Assembly: GCA_007121755.1 (NCBI GenBank)
Contig: SKJZ01000060.1
Span: 1 to 5,098 of the forward strand
Direction of reading: 5' to 3'
DNA from: Halorhodospira sp.
Lineage (GTDB): Bacteria > Pseudomonadota > Gammaproteobacteria > Nitrococcales > Halorhodospiraceae
DNA length: 5,098 nt
Shown: positions 1 through 4,761 of the stretch, in pieces
Layout: every line of letters begins with the position of its first letter
Position numbering within the stretch: the first letter of the stretch is position 1
Made by a program: the position numbers and the translations under genes
Notes under the pieces: model-generated
Told to the model about the DNA's origin: nothing
The model's input: only the letters and a program-made list of their open reading frames with translations
Databases searched by the model: none

Positions 1-428
1 ACGAGATTGCGGCGGCGAGCCAGGAGCAGTCGAGCGGGATCGACCAGGTGAACAAGGCGGTGACGCAGCTCGACGAGGTGACGCAGCAGAATGCGGCGCT
101 GGTCGAGGAGGCGGCGGCCGCCGCGGAGTCGCTGGAGGAGCAGTCACAGCGGCTCGACGAGTTGATGAACTTCTTCCAGGCCTCTTCGGTTGATGTCGAC
201 GGGCGGGATGACCGCGCGGCGCCGGTACGCCAAGCGGACGGCGCAAATTCAACTGCGGGCGCGGAGCCCGCCACGCGCAAGAAGGCCGGCCGGCAGCGCG
301 CCGCCGCCAAAGGGGGTGCCGCCAAGGGGGGCGCCGGGCAGAAGGCGGGCAAGGGTGCCAAGGAGAAGGGCGCCGGTGGAGCCGCGCCGCCGCCCGAATC
401 CGACGACGGGGACTGGGAAGAGTTTTGA
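1..428 (+). CDS. Methyl-accepting chemotaxis protein, C-terminal fragment (5' end outside window)
   Basis: This is the distal end of a chemoreceptor. The reading frame is open from the window edge (first full codon at 3) to TGA at 426-428; the GTG at 48 is internal and not a start. The first ~55 codons match the C-terminal methylation helix of Tsr/Tar-type receptors: EIAAASQEQSSGIDQV, then VTQQNAALVEEAAAAAESL and EEQSQRL. The Q-E-Q at 21-29 sits where a methyl-accepting glutamate lies in enteric receptors. After NFFQ (about 179) the protein becomes a disordered linker of about 77 residues rich in Ala, Gly, Lys and Arg, ending in the pentapeptide DWEEF. Enteric linkers are shorter (roughly 35 residues). 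The sensor domain, HAMP domain and signalling tip lie upstream, so ligand and topology cannot be judged. The adjacent cheR, cheD and cheB encode the enzymes that would modify this receptor. Confidence 0.95.
   Translation, partial: EIAAASQEQSSGIDQVNKAVTQLDEVTQQNAALVEEAAAAAESLEEQSQRLDELMNFFQASSVDVDGRDDRAAPVRQADGANSTAGAEPATRKKAGRQRAAAKGGAAKGGAGQKAGKGAKEKGAGGAAPPPESDDGDWEEF
303..332 (+). repeat. 15-bp imperfect tandem repeat encoding AAKGG x2
   Basis: gccgccaaagggggt at 303-317 is followed directly by gccgccaaggggggc at 318-332. The copies match at 13 of 15 positions, and both differences are synonymous third-base changes, so the AAKGG pentad is duplicated exactly. The repeat lies inside the receptor's flexible linker, where length variation by slippage would be tolerated. 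Confidence 0.75.
411..425 (+). other. C-terminal CheR/CheB tethering pentapeptide (DWEEF)
   Basis: The last five codons before the stop encode D-W-E-E-F, matching the NWETF/NWESF tethering peptide of high-abundance E. coli receptors at the aromatic, acidic and terminal Phe positions. In that system the peptide docks on the beta-subdomain of CheR and on CheB, raising their local concentration at the receptor array. Its extreme C-terminal position behind a flexible linker, and a CheR gene immediately downstream, support the same role. Binding itself is inferred. Confidence 0.85.
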
Positions 429-477
429 CGCGCACCGGACGGCTGAACGGCGCGGTGGGTGGAGCGCCCGCCGCGTG

Positions 478-497
478 TTCGCCCCCGGCGGGGCGAA
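478..497 (+). promoter_or_regulatory. Perfect GC-rich hairpin in the mcp-cheR gap
   Basis: TTCGCCCC (478-485), loop CGGC (486-489) and GGGGCGAA (490-497) form an 8-bp perfect stem with a 4-nt loop. No U-tract follows (next bases agtgtggggg), so it is not a standard intrinsic terminator. It ends 5 nt before the cheR Shine-Dalgarno sequence, so in mRNA it could affect cheR translation, protect the 3' end of the mcp message, or act as a weak attenuator. The rest of the 86-nt gap shows no promoter I can defend. Confidence 0.45.
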
Positions 498-502
498 AGT
501 GT

Positions 503-509
503 GGGGGAG
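503..509 (+). promoter_or_regulatory. cheR ribosome binding site that decides a TTG start
   Basis: GGGGGAG at 503-509 lies 5 nt before TTG at 515. An in-frame TGA at 512-514 directly precedes the TTG, so no start further upstream is possible in this frame. The next in-frame ATG (644) would remove most of the N-terminal helical domain. Confidence 0.75.
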
Positions 510-514
510 AGTGA

Positions 515-1369
515 TTGGCCAGGGCTGCGCAAGAGGGCTGGAAGGACGACCGCGAGTTCCCGTTTACCCCGGAGGACTTTGAGGCCGTTCGGCAACTGGT
601 CGGGGAGCATACCGGCATCGCTCTGAGCGATATAAAGAGCGATATGGTCTATTCACGCCTGACCCGGCGCCTGCGCGCCACCGGCTGCAAGACGTTCAGC
701 GAGTACCTGGAGCGGTTGCGGAGCAACGAGGCGGAGGAACTGGACCACTTCGTCAACGCCTTGACGACGAATCTCACGGCCTTCTTCCGCGAGGAGCACC
801 ACTTCGACCACTTGGCGGAGGTCGCGCTCCCGGAGATGATGGCGTTGGCGAAGGACCGGCGGTTGCGGCTGTGGTCCGCCGGCTGCTCCACCGGCGAGGA
901 AGCGTACTCGATGGCCATGGTGGTTCGCGAGACGGTGCCCGAGGGCTGGGATATCCGCATTCTCGCCACCGATCTCGACACCGAGGTGCTGCGCCAAGCC
1001 GAACGGGGGGTCTACGACGCCGGCCGGGTGCGGGGCATGCCGCAAACCCGTCTGCGCCGCCACTTTCTGCGGGGCCGCGGCGCCAATGAAGGCAAGGTGC
1101 GGGTGCGTGACGAGGTGCGGCGTTTGGTGAAGTTTCAACGGCTCAACCTGATCGACCGGCCGTGGCCGATGCGCGAACGGTTTCATGGGGTCTTCTGCCG
1201 GAATGTGATTATCTACTTCAACAAGCAGACGCAGCGGGAGCTCTTTGACTACCTCACCGGCTATGTGTGTCCTCCCGGCTGGCTCTACATCGGCCATTCG
1301 GAGACCTTGTGGCAGGTCACCGAGCGGTTCGAGCCGCACGGCCGGACCGTCTACCGGTTGGTGGAGTGA
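515..1369 (+). CDS. cheR: Chemotaxis protein methyltransferase CheR
   Basis: CheR transfers methyl groups from S-adenosylmethionine to specific glutamates on chemoreceptors, in the cytoplasm at the receptor array. At 284 aa it is essentially the length of the enteric protein (286-288). The N-terminal helical domain (about 15-75) leads to LTTNLTAFFRE with the conserved Arg92. The methyltransferase fold follows: motif I WSAGCSTGEEAYS (120-132), ATDLDTEVL (151-159), FCRNVIIYF (227-235) and GWLYIGHSETL (255-265). The beta-subdomain sequence RGRGANEGKVRVRDE (186-200) closely resembles the pentapeptide-binding E. coli enzyme, consistent with docking on the DWEEF tail encoded just upstream. Motif I has GEEAYS where many members have GEEPYS, a mild change. 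The TTG start is supported by a strong ribosome binding site and an upstream in-frame stop. cheD follows after 4 nt. Confidence 0.98.
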   Translation: MARAAQEGWKDDREFPFTPEDFEAVRQLVGEHTGIALSDIKSDMVYSRLTRRLRATGCKTFSEYLERLRSNEAEELDHFVNALTTNLTAFFREEHHFDHLAEVALPEMMALAKDRRLRLWSAGCSTGEEAYSMAMVVRETVPEGWDIRILATDLDTEVLRQAERGVYDAGRVRGMPQTRLRRHFLRGRGANEGKVRVRDEVRRLVKFQRLNLIDRPWPMRERFHGVFCRNVIIYFNKQTQRELFDYLTGYVCPPGWLYIGHSETLWQVTERFEPHGRTVYRLVE

Positions 1370-1373
1370 CGTT

Positions 1374-2027
1374 ATGCAGCCGCTGCGATCCCAAGAGCCG
1401 ACAACGCGCGCTCCGGTGGCGCTGCCCGGGTTCGGCCATGTCAACCGGTACTGGGATCGGGTCCACGGCGTCCACGCGGCCAAGATCCTGCCGGGGGAGT
1501 ACTACGTCACGACCTCGGGCGAGATGGTCTCGACCGTGCTGGGCTCGTGCGTGGCCGCCTGCGTCCGCGATCCGGAGTTGGGCGTCGGCGGCATGAACCA
1601 CTTCTTGCTGCCGTTGCGCGGTGGAGGGAAAACGTTGGATCCCGACGATCCGTTCAATGTGGCGACCCGGTACGGCAACCACGCCATGGAGAGCCTCATC
1701 AACGCCATCATCTCTTTGGGCGGACGGCGGGAGCGGTTGGAAGTGAAGCTTTTCGGGGGCGGCAGCGTGATTCCGGGGATGACATCGGACGTCGGGAAGA
1801 AGAACGTGCTGTTCGCGGAGGAGTATCTGCGTAAGGAGGGGTTGCGGTTGATGGCGCGTGATGTTCTGGGGCCGTATCCGCGCAAGGTGCAGTACTTTCC
1901 CGATAGTGGACGGGCGCGCTCGAAGAAGCTCTACCAGTTGCAGAACCGGACGGTGAAGCAGCGCGAGGAGCAGCTTGCCGATACGTTGTGCCGGGAAGGG
2001 GTCCACGGCGAGGTGGATCTGTTTTGA
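1374..2027 (+). CDS. cheD: Chemoreceptor glutamine deamidase CheD
   Basis: CheD hydrolyses the side-chain amide of receptor glutamines to glutamate, creating methylation sites for CheR; in some bacteria it also partners CheC. The product is 217 aa. Catalytic residues are visible: Cys59 in STVLGSCVAACVRD and His76 in GGMNHFLLP, 17 residues apart as in Thermotoga CheD. Where Thermotoga has the third active-site residue Thr21 (six before Cys), this protein has Ser53, with Thr54 next to it. KILPGEYYVT (37-46) is typical of proteobacterial members. Residues 1-30 are an extension relative to the short Thermotoga protein. A C-terminal region (about 185-217) ends in GEVDLF, similar to the end of the MCP-like protein at 3141-4382. 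The ATG at 1374 is chosen because GGAG (1363-1366) lies 7 nt upstream and it follows the cheR stop by 4 nt; the frame stays open further upstream, but only inside cheR. Confidence 0.96.
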   Translation: MQPLRSQEPTTRAPVALPGFGHVNRYWDRVHGVHAAKILPGEYYVTTSGEMVSTVLGSCVAACVRDPELGVGGMNHFLLPLRGGGKTLDPDDPFNVATRYGNHAMESLINAIISLGGRRERLEVKLFGGGSVIPGMTSDVGKKNVLFAEEYLRKEGLRLMARDVLGPYPRKVQYFPDSGRARSKKLYQLQNRTVKQREEQLADTLCREGVHGEVDLF

Positions 2028-2076
2028 TGGCTCTCCTTGGCGAACAGGATGGATCGGCGGGTGCGCCTCAATGCGC

Positions 2077-2082
2077 GAGGAG
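2077..2082 (+). promoter_or_regulatory. cheB ribosome binding site favouring the GTG start at 2091
   Basis: GAGGAG at 2077-2082 lies 8 nt before GTG at 2091. The alternatives, TTG at 2037 and ATG at 2049, have poor upstream purine matches and would add 18 or 14 residues with no family similarity. Confidence 0.7.
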
Positions 2083-2090
2083 CCGGGGCC

Positions 2091-3134
2091 GTGGCTGAGA
2101 AGATCAGAGTCCTGGTGGTGGACGATTCGGCGCTGATCCGTCAGATGCTGACGGAGATGTTGGACCGGTTTCCCGATATCGAGGTCGTGGGCGCCGCCCA
2201 CGATCCCTACGATGCCCGGGAGAAGATCAAGGCGTTGGAGCCGGATGTGTTGACGTTGGATGTGGAGATGCCGCGGATGGACGGCATTACCTTCCTGCGT
2301 AACCTGATGCGGCTGCGTCCGATGCCGGTGGTGATGGTCTCGTCGCTGACCGAGGATGGGGCGGAGGAGACCTTGGAGGCGCTCTCCCTGGGCGCGGTCG
2401 ATTTCGTGACGAAGCCGCATTTAGACCAGAGCCGGGCGTTCGATGCGTATGTCGACGAGATCGTGGAGAAGGTGCGCGCCGCCGCCAAGGCGACATTGCG
2501 TCCGGTGGCGCGGAAGGGTCCGCCGCGGCAGTCCGCGCCGATCCGGACGACCGAGCGGGTGGTGGCGATCGGGGCGTCCACCGGCGGGATTCAGGCGATC
2601 CAGGAGGTGTTGATGGCGTTGGCTCCGAATGCGCCGGGGACGGTTATCGCCCAGCATATCCCCGGCGGCTTCTCGGCGGCCTTCGCCCAACGGGTCGATG
2701 GCCTCTGCGCGGTGAACGTGGCCGAGGCCGAAGACGGGCAGCGTATTCTGCCGGGGCACGTCTATGTGGCTCCCGGCGGGTGGCACTTGCGGGTCCGGCG
2801 GGACGGCGCGCGGTATCTCTGCGCGCTCGCCCAGGACGCGCCGGTCAATCGGCACCGGCCGTCGGTCGATGTGCTCTTTCACTCGGTGGCTGAACAAGTC
2901 GGCCGGAGCGCGGTGGGGGTGTTGTTGACCGGCATGGGCGCCGACGGCGCCAAGGGGCTTGGCGCCATCCGGGCCGCCGGAGGGCGTACCATTGCCCAGG
3001 ATCAGGAGAGCAGCGTCGTTTGGGGCATGCCGGGCGAGGCGGTCAAAATGGGGGCCGCGGAGCAGGTGCTGCCCCTGGATGAGATTGCGGCGGCCGTGCA
3101 GGACGTCGCCGCCGCCTCGAACACGGGAGGTTAG
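2091..3134 (+). CDS. cheB: Protein-glutamate methylesterase/deamidase CheB
   Basis: CheB removes methyl groups from receptor glutamates (and can deamidate glutamines) when its receiver domain is phosphorylated by CheA, giving adaptation feedback. From GTG 2091 the protein is 347 aa, close to E. coli CheB (349). Receiver domain (about 4-120): acidic pair Asp11/Asp12, phosphoacceptor Asp57 in LTLDVEMPRMDG, Ser84/Ser85, and Lys108 in VTKP. A linker (about 125-153) joins the esterase domain, which has the full catalytic triad: Ser163 in AIGASTGG, His189 in IAQHIPGGF, and Asp285 in TGMGADGA, each one residue from E. coli Ser164, His190 and Asp286. HRPSVDVLF (255-263) is another family signature. 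The gene follows cheD by 63 nt and is followed by the next gene after 6 nt. Everything needed for activity appears intact. An earlier start at 2049 or 2037 is possible but unlikely. Confidence 0.97.
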   Translation: MAEKIRVLVVDDSALIRQMLTEMLDRFPDIEVVGAAHDPYDAREKIKALEPDVLTLDVEMPRMDGITFLRNLMRLRPMPVVMVSSLTEDGAEETLEALSLGAVDFVTKPHLDQSRAFDAYVDEIVEKVRAAAKATLRPVARKGPPRQSAPIRTTERVVAIGASTGGIQAIQEVLMALAPNAPGTVIAQHIPGGFSAAFAQRVDGLCAVNVAEAEDGQRILPGHVYVAPGGWHLRVRRDGARYLCALAQDAPVNRHRPSVDVLFHSVAEQVGRSAVGVLLTGMGADGAKGLGAIRAAGGRTIAQDQESSVVWGMPGEAVKMGAAEQVLPLDEIAAAVQDVAAASNTGG

Positions 3135-3140
3135 ATCCGG

Positions 3141-4382
3141 ATGGTGGACGAGGAGGCAAGGAGCGAGCGGATGGAGGGCGTCGCGTACGCCGGCCGGGTG
3201 CGGCGCTACGGCTTGCCCGCCGTAGTGACCGTGTTGGCGGCCGCGGCCGCGTACCTGTGGCCGCCGACGGGTCCGGTGGCGGTGCTGGTGGCGGCGGCGG
3301 TCTGGGCCGGTATCCAGGCGTCGGGCATGCGCACGCGGGACCACGCCGAGCAGCAGCAGACCACTGCGGAGCTGGAGGCGGCGTTGCGCGATCTGCTCGA
3401 CGATCTCGACGACAGCCTCAACGCCGAGTTCCGTACCGTCGCGGAAGATTTACAGCAGGTGGGCACGCTGGTCAGCGATGCCGTCGGTGCGCTGAACCAA
3501 AGCTTCAATGGGGTGAACAGCGCCACCGACGAGCAGGAGCGCCTGGCCCGGATGGTCATCGACCAAGGGAGCGAAGACGAGGAACAGTCGCGGTTCGGCG
3601 TCCACGACTTTGTCGAACAGACCGAGACCTTCCTTAACGACTACGTCGAGACAGTCGTCGCGATGAGCCACCGTAGCGTCAAGACGGTGGCGCGTATCGA
3701 CGACATGGCGGTCCAGATGGGGCGTATTCACGAACTGTTGGCCGATCTCAAGGGCATTACCGAGCAGACCGATCTGTTGGCGCTCAATGCCAGCATCGAG
3801 GCCGCGCGGGCCGGGGAGTCGGGCCGGGGGTTCGCCGTGGTGGCCGAAGAGGTGCGCAAGCTCTCGGAGAAGTCGAACAAGTTCAATGAACAGATTGCCG
3901 ACGATGTGAACGCCATTACCCATGCGGTGAACGAGGCCAAGACCGAGGTCAGCGAGATGGCCTCCACCGATATGAACATCACCTTGAGCACCAAGGACCG
4001 GATATCCAACATGATGAACGAGCTCCAGGAGCTCGATGCCCAAGTAGAGAAAAACGTGGCGCGCATCTCGGATATCAGCACGGAGATCGACCAGCACGTG
4101 GCCAACGCGGTGCGCGCGCTGCAGTTCGAGGATATTGTAGTGCAGCTGATCGACAGTTCCCGGCAAGGGGTCGAGGGGCTCGACACCTATCTTGGCGGAT
4201 TGCGTTCGATCCTGCAGACCGTGGCCCACGACGAGAGCACCCACGGGCTCGACTACGCCGCGCGGCTGCAGGAGGCCCGGAGCGCGTTGAGCGAGCAGCG
4301 GGATGAGCGGGCGCGGCTGCGGCAGAGCCAGCGCAAGGTGGAGCAGCGCTCCATGGATGAGGGAGACGTAGAACTTTTTTAA
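3141..4382 (+). CDS. MCP-like signalling protein with membrane hairpin, no sensor domain, CheZ-like motif
   Basis: This 413-aa protein carries an unmistakable chemoreceptor tip: GITEQTDLLALNASIEAARA (205-224), then GRGFAVVAEEVRKLSEKS (228-245). Such tips bind CheW and CheA. The N-terminus has two short hydrophobic stretches (about 25-40 and 44-60) split by a PPTG turn, implying a membrane hairpin with essentially no periplasmic loop. No ligand-binding domain or HAMP is visible, and residues 70-205 and 240-360 look like long coiled coil. The arm after the tip is longer than the one before. Within it, LQFEDIVVQLI (327-337) resembles the catalytic segment of the CheY-P phosphatase CheZ, and the protein ends in GDVELF instead of a CheR-tethering peptide. 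ATG 3141 has GGGAGG 10 nt upstream; ATG 3171 (403 aa) has AAGGAG 7 nt upstream and is a real alternative that keeps all domains. It starts 6 nt after cheB. The receptor-type assignment is secure; the signal it senses and any phosphatase role are not. Confidence 0.92.
   Translation: MVDEEARSERMEGVAYAGRVRRYGLPAVVTVLAAAAAYLWPPTGPVAVLVAAAVWAGIQASGMRTRDHAEQQQTTAELEAALRDLLDDLDDSLNAEFRTVAEDLQQVGTLVSDAVGALNQSFNGVNSATDEQERLARMVIDQGSEDEEQSRFGVHDFVEQTETFLNDYVETVVAMSHRSVKTVARIDDMAVQMGRIHELLADLKGITEQTDLLALNASIEAARAGESGRGFAVVAEEVRKLSEKSNKFNEQIADDVNAITHAVNEAKTEVSEMASTDMNITLSTKDRISNMMNELQELDAQVEKNVARISDISTEIDQHVANAVRALQFEDIVVQLIDSSRQGVEGLDTYLGGLRSILQTVAHDESTHGLDYAARLQEARSALSEQRDERARLRQSQRKVEQRSMDEGDVELF
4119..4151 (+). 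other. CheZ-like DxxxQ segment in the MCP-like protein
   Basis: Codons 327-337 encode LQFEDIVVQLI. Proteobacterial CheZ has FQDLTGQVI at its active site, with catalytic Asp143 and Gln147 in E. coli. Here F-E-D-I-V-V-Q-L-I aligns without gaps, placing Asp331 and Gln335 at the same spacing in a predicted helix. DxxxQ is also the phosphatase motif of HisKA_3 kinases. The similarity is visible; catalysis is inference, and a structural role is possible. Confidence 0.4.
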
Positions 4383-4391
4383 CTTTTTTAA
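4372..4391 (+). repeat. Tandem 9-bp repeat spanning the stop codon (AACTTTTTT x2)
   Basis: AACTTTTTT occurs at 4372-4380 and again at 4381-4389, followed by AA, giving about 2.2 perfect copies. The first copy contains the last codons and part of the TAA stop (4380-4382) of the MCP-like gene; the second supplies another in-frame TAA at 4389-4391. AACTT (4381-4385) and AAGTT (4390-4394) could also form a weak 5-bp AT hairpin, too weak to act as a terminator. Confidence 0.7.
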
Positions 4392-4416
4392 GTTCCGGGG
4401 TATGCTTCGCTATTAC
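4378..4416 (+). promoter_or_regulatory. Possible weak promoter upstream of the STAS gene
   Basis: This 66-nt gap is noticeably more AT-rich than the rest of the window. TTTAAC (4378-4383) and TATGCT (4401-4406) are separated by 17 nt, a sigma-70-like arrangement with 3/6 and 4/6 matches. Alternatively TTAAGTTC (4388-4395) resembles the flagellar sigma-28 -35 element, but the matching -10 near 4406-4415 is poor (about 4/8). Neither reading is strong, and the gene could simply be read from upstream. Confidence 0.22.
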
Positions 4417-4448
4417 AGCATGATTACCGGCACGATTGAGGGTTGTTT

Positions 4449-4754
4449 ATGCCGATTCAAAGTTCAGTGCAGGACGATGGCCAGACCCTGGTCATGAAGG
4501 TGAAGGGGCACTTCGACTTCAGCCTTCACAAGGAGTTCCGGCAGGCCTACAAGAATTCCGAGAGCGTTCGCCGGTACGTGGTCGATCTGCGGGATACGGA
4601 GTACATGGATAGTTCCGCTCTCGGGATGCTTCTTCTGCTGCGCGAGTTCGCCTCCGACCACGGCGGCGAGGTGGCGTTGCGGAGTTGTTCCCGCGAGGTA
4701 CGGAAGATCCTGGAGATCGCCAACTTCCAGCGTCTCTTCCGCATTGAGGATTGA
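4449..4754 (+). CDS. STAS-domain anti-sigma factor antagonist (SpoIIAA/RsbV-like)
   Basis: This is a single-domain STAS protein of 101 aa, the usual size for anti-anti-sigma factors (about 100-120). Such proteins bind an anti-sigma factor or kinase when unphosphorylated and are switched off by phosphorylation on a conserved Ser. The signature is clear: VVDLRDTEYMDSSALGMLLL (44-63), with Ser56 at the place of the phosphorylated Ser58 of B. subtilis SpoIIAA. The N-terminal strands (about 6-24, LVMKVKGHFDF) and C-terminal helix (VRKILEIANFQRLFRI) fit the fold. ATG 4449 is preferred over TTG 4443 because GAGGG (4438-4442) lies 6 nt before it. The response-regulator gene begins 7 nt downstream, so the two are probably co-expressed. 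No anti-sigma/kinase gene is visible in the window; it may be part of the downstream protein. The target sigma factor or other partner is unknown. Confidence 0.95.
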   Translation: MPIQSSVQDDGQTLVMKVKGHFDFSLHKEFRQAYKNSESVRRYVVDLRDTEYMDSSALGMLLLLREFASDHGGEVALRSCSREVRKILEIANFQRLFRIED

Positions 4755-4761
4755 CGGGCCA

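Noticed and set aside
190..582. Plus-strand 130-codon frame overlapping the receptor tail and the cheR start
   Set aside because: Arg/Pro/Gly-rich out-of-frame translation that overlaps two supported genes and has no good ribosome binding site or domain.
2037..2090. Upstream cheB starts at TTG 2037 or ATG 2049
   Set aside because: Both lack a convincing ribosome binding site, and the extra residues have no CheB similarity, while GTG 2091 has GAGGAG at 8 nt and gives the usual CheB length.
1317..2420. Long minus-strand open frame (367 codons) across cheD and the start of cheB
   Set aside because: It lies antisense to well-defined cheD and cheB, its translation is rich in His, Arg, Pro and Gln as expected for the complement of GC-rich genes, and it shows no recognisable domain.
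2421..3344. Long minus-strand open frame (307 codons) antisense to cheB
   Set aside because: Same low-complexity His/Arg/Pro/Gly composition and no domain; the sense strand encodes an intact CheB with its full catalytic triad.
3450..4244. Minus-strand open frame (264 codons) antisense to the MCP-like gene
   Set aside because: It mirrors the coiled-coil coding sequence; the sense frame contains the conserved receptor tip, so this is a shadow.
4362..4379. DVELF/EVDLF tails read as DNA sliding-clamp binding motifs (QL[SD]LF type)
   Set aside because: The leading Gln is absent and both proteins are chemotaxis components with no DNA role; a chemotaxis docking peptide is the simpler reading.
4368..4382. 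Second MCP-like protein as another pentapeptide-tethered receptor
   Set aside because: Its C-terminus DVELF lacks the Trp/aromatic at position 2 of the xWExF tether, so CheR docking by that route is not supported.
4371..4395. Intrinsic terminator after the MCP-like gene
   Set aside because: The inverted repeat GAACTT/AAGTTC has only six pairs around a 13-nt loop, is AT-rich, and has no U-tract after it (ccgggg follows).
4424..4445. Sigma-54 promoter suggested by CCGGCACGATTG
   Set aside because: The GGCAC-like half is present, but there is no GC at the required 12-nt spacing, and it overlaps the STAS ribosome binding site.
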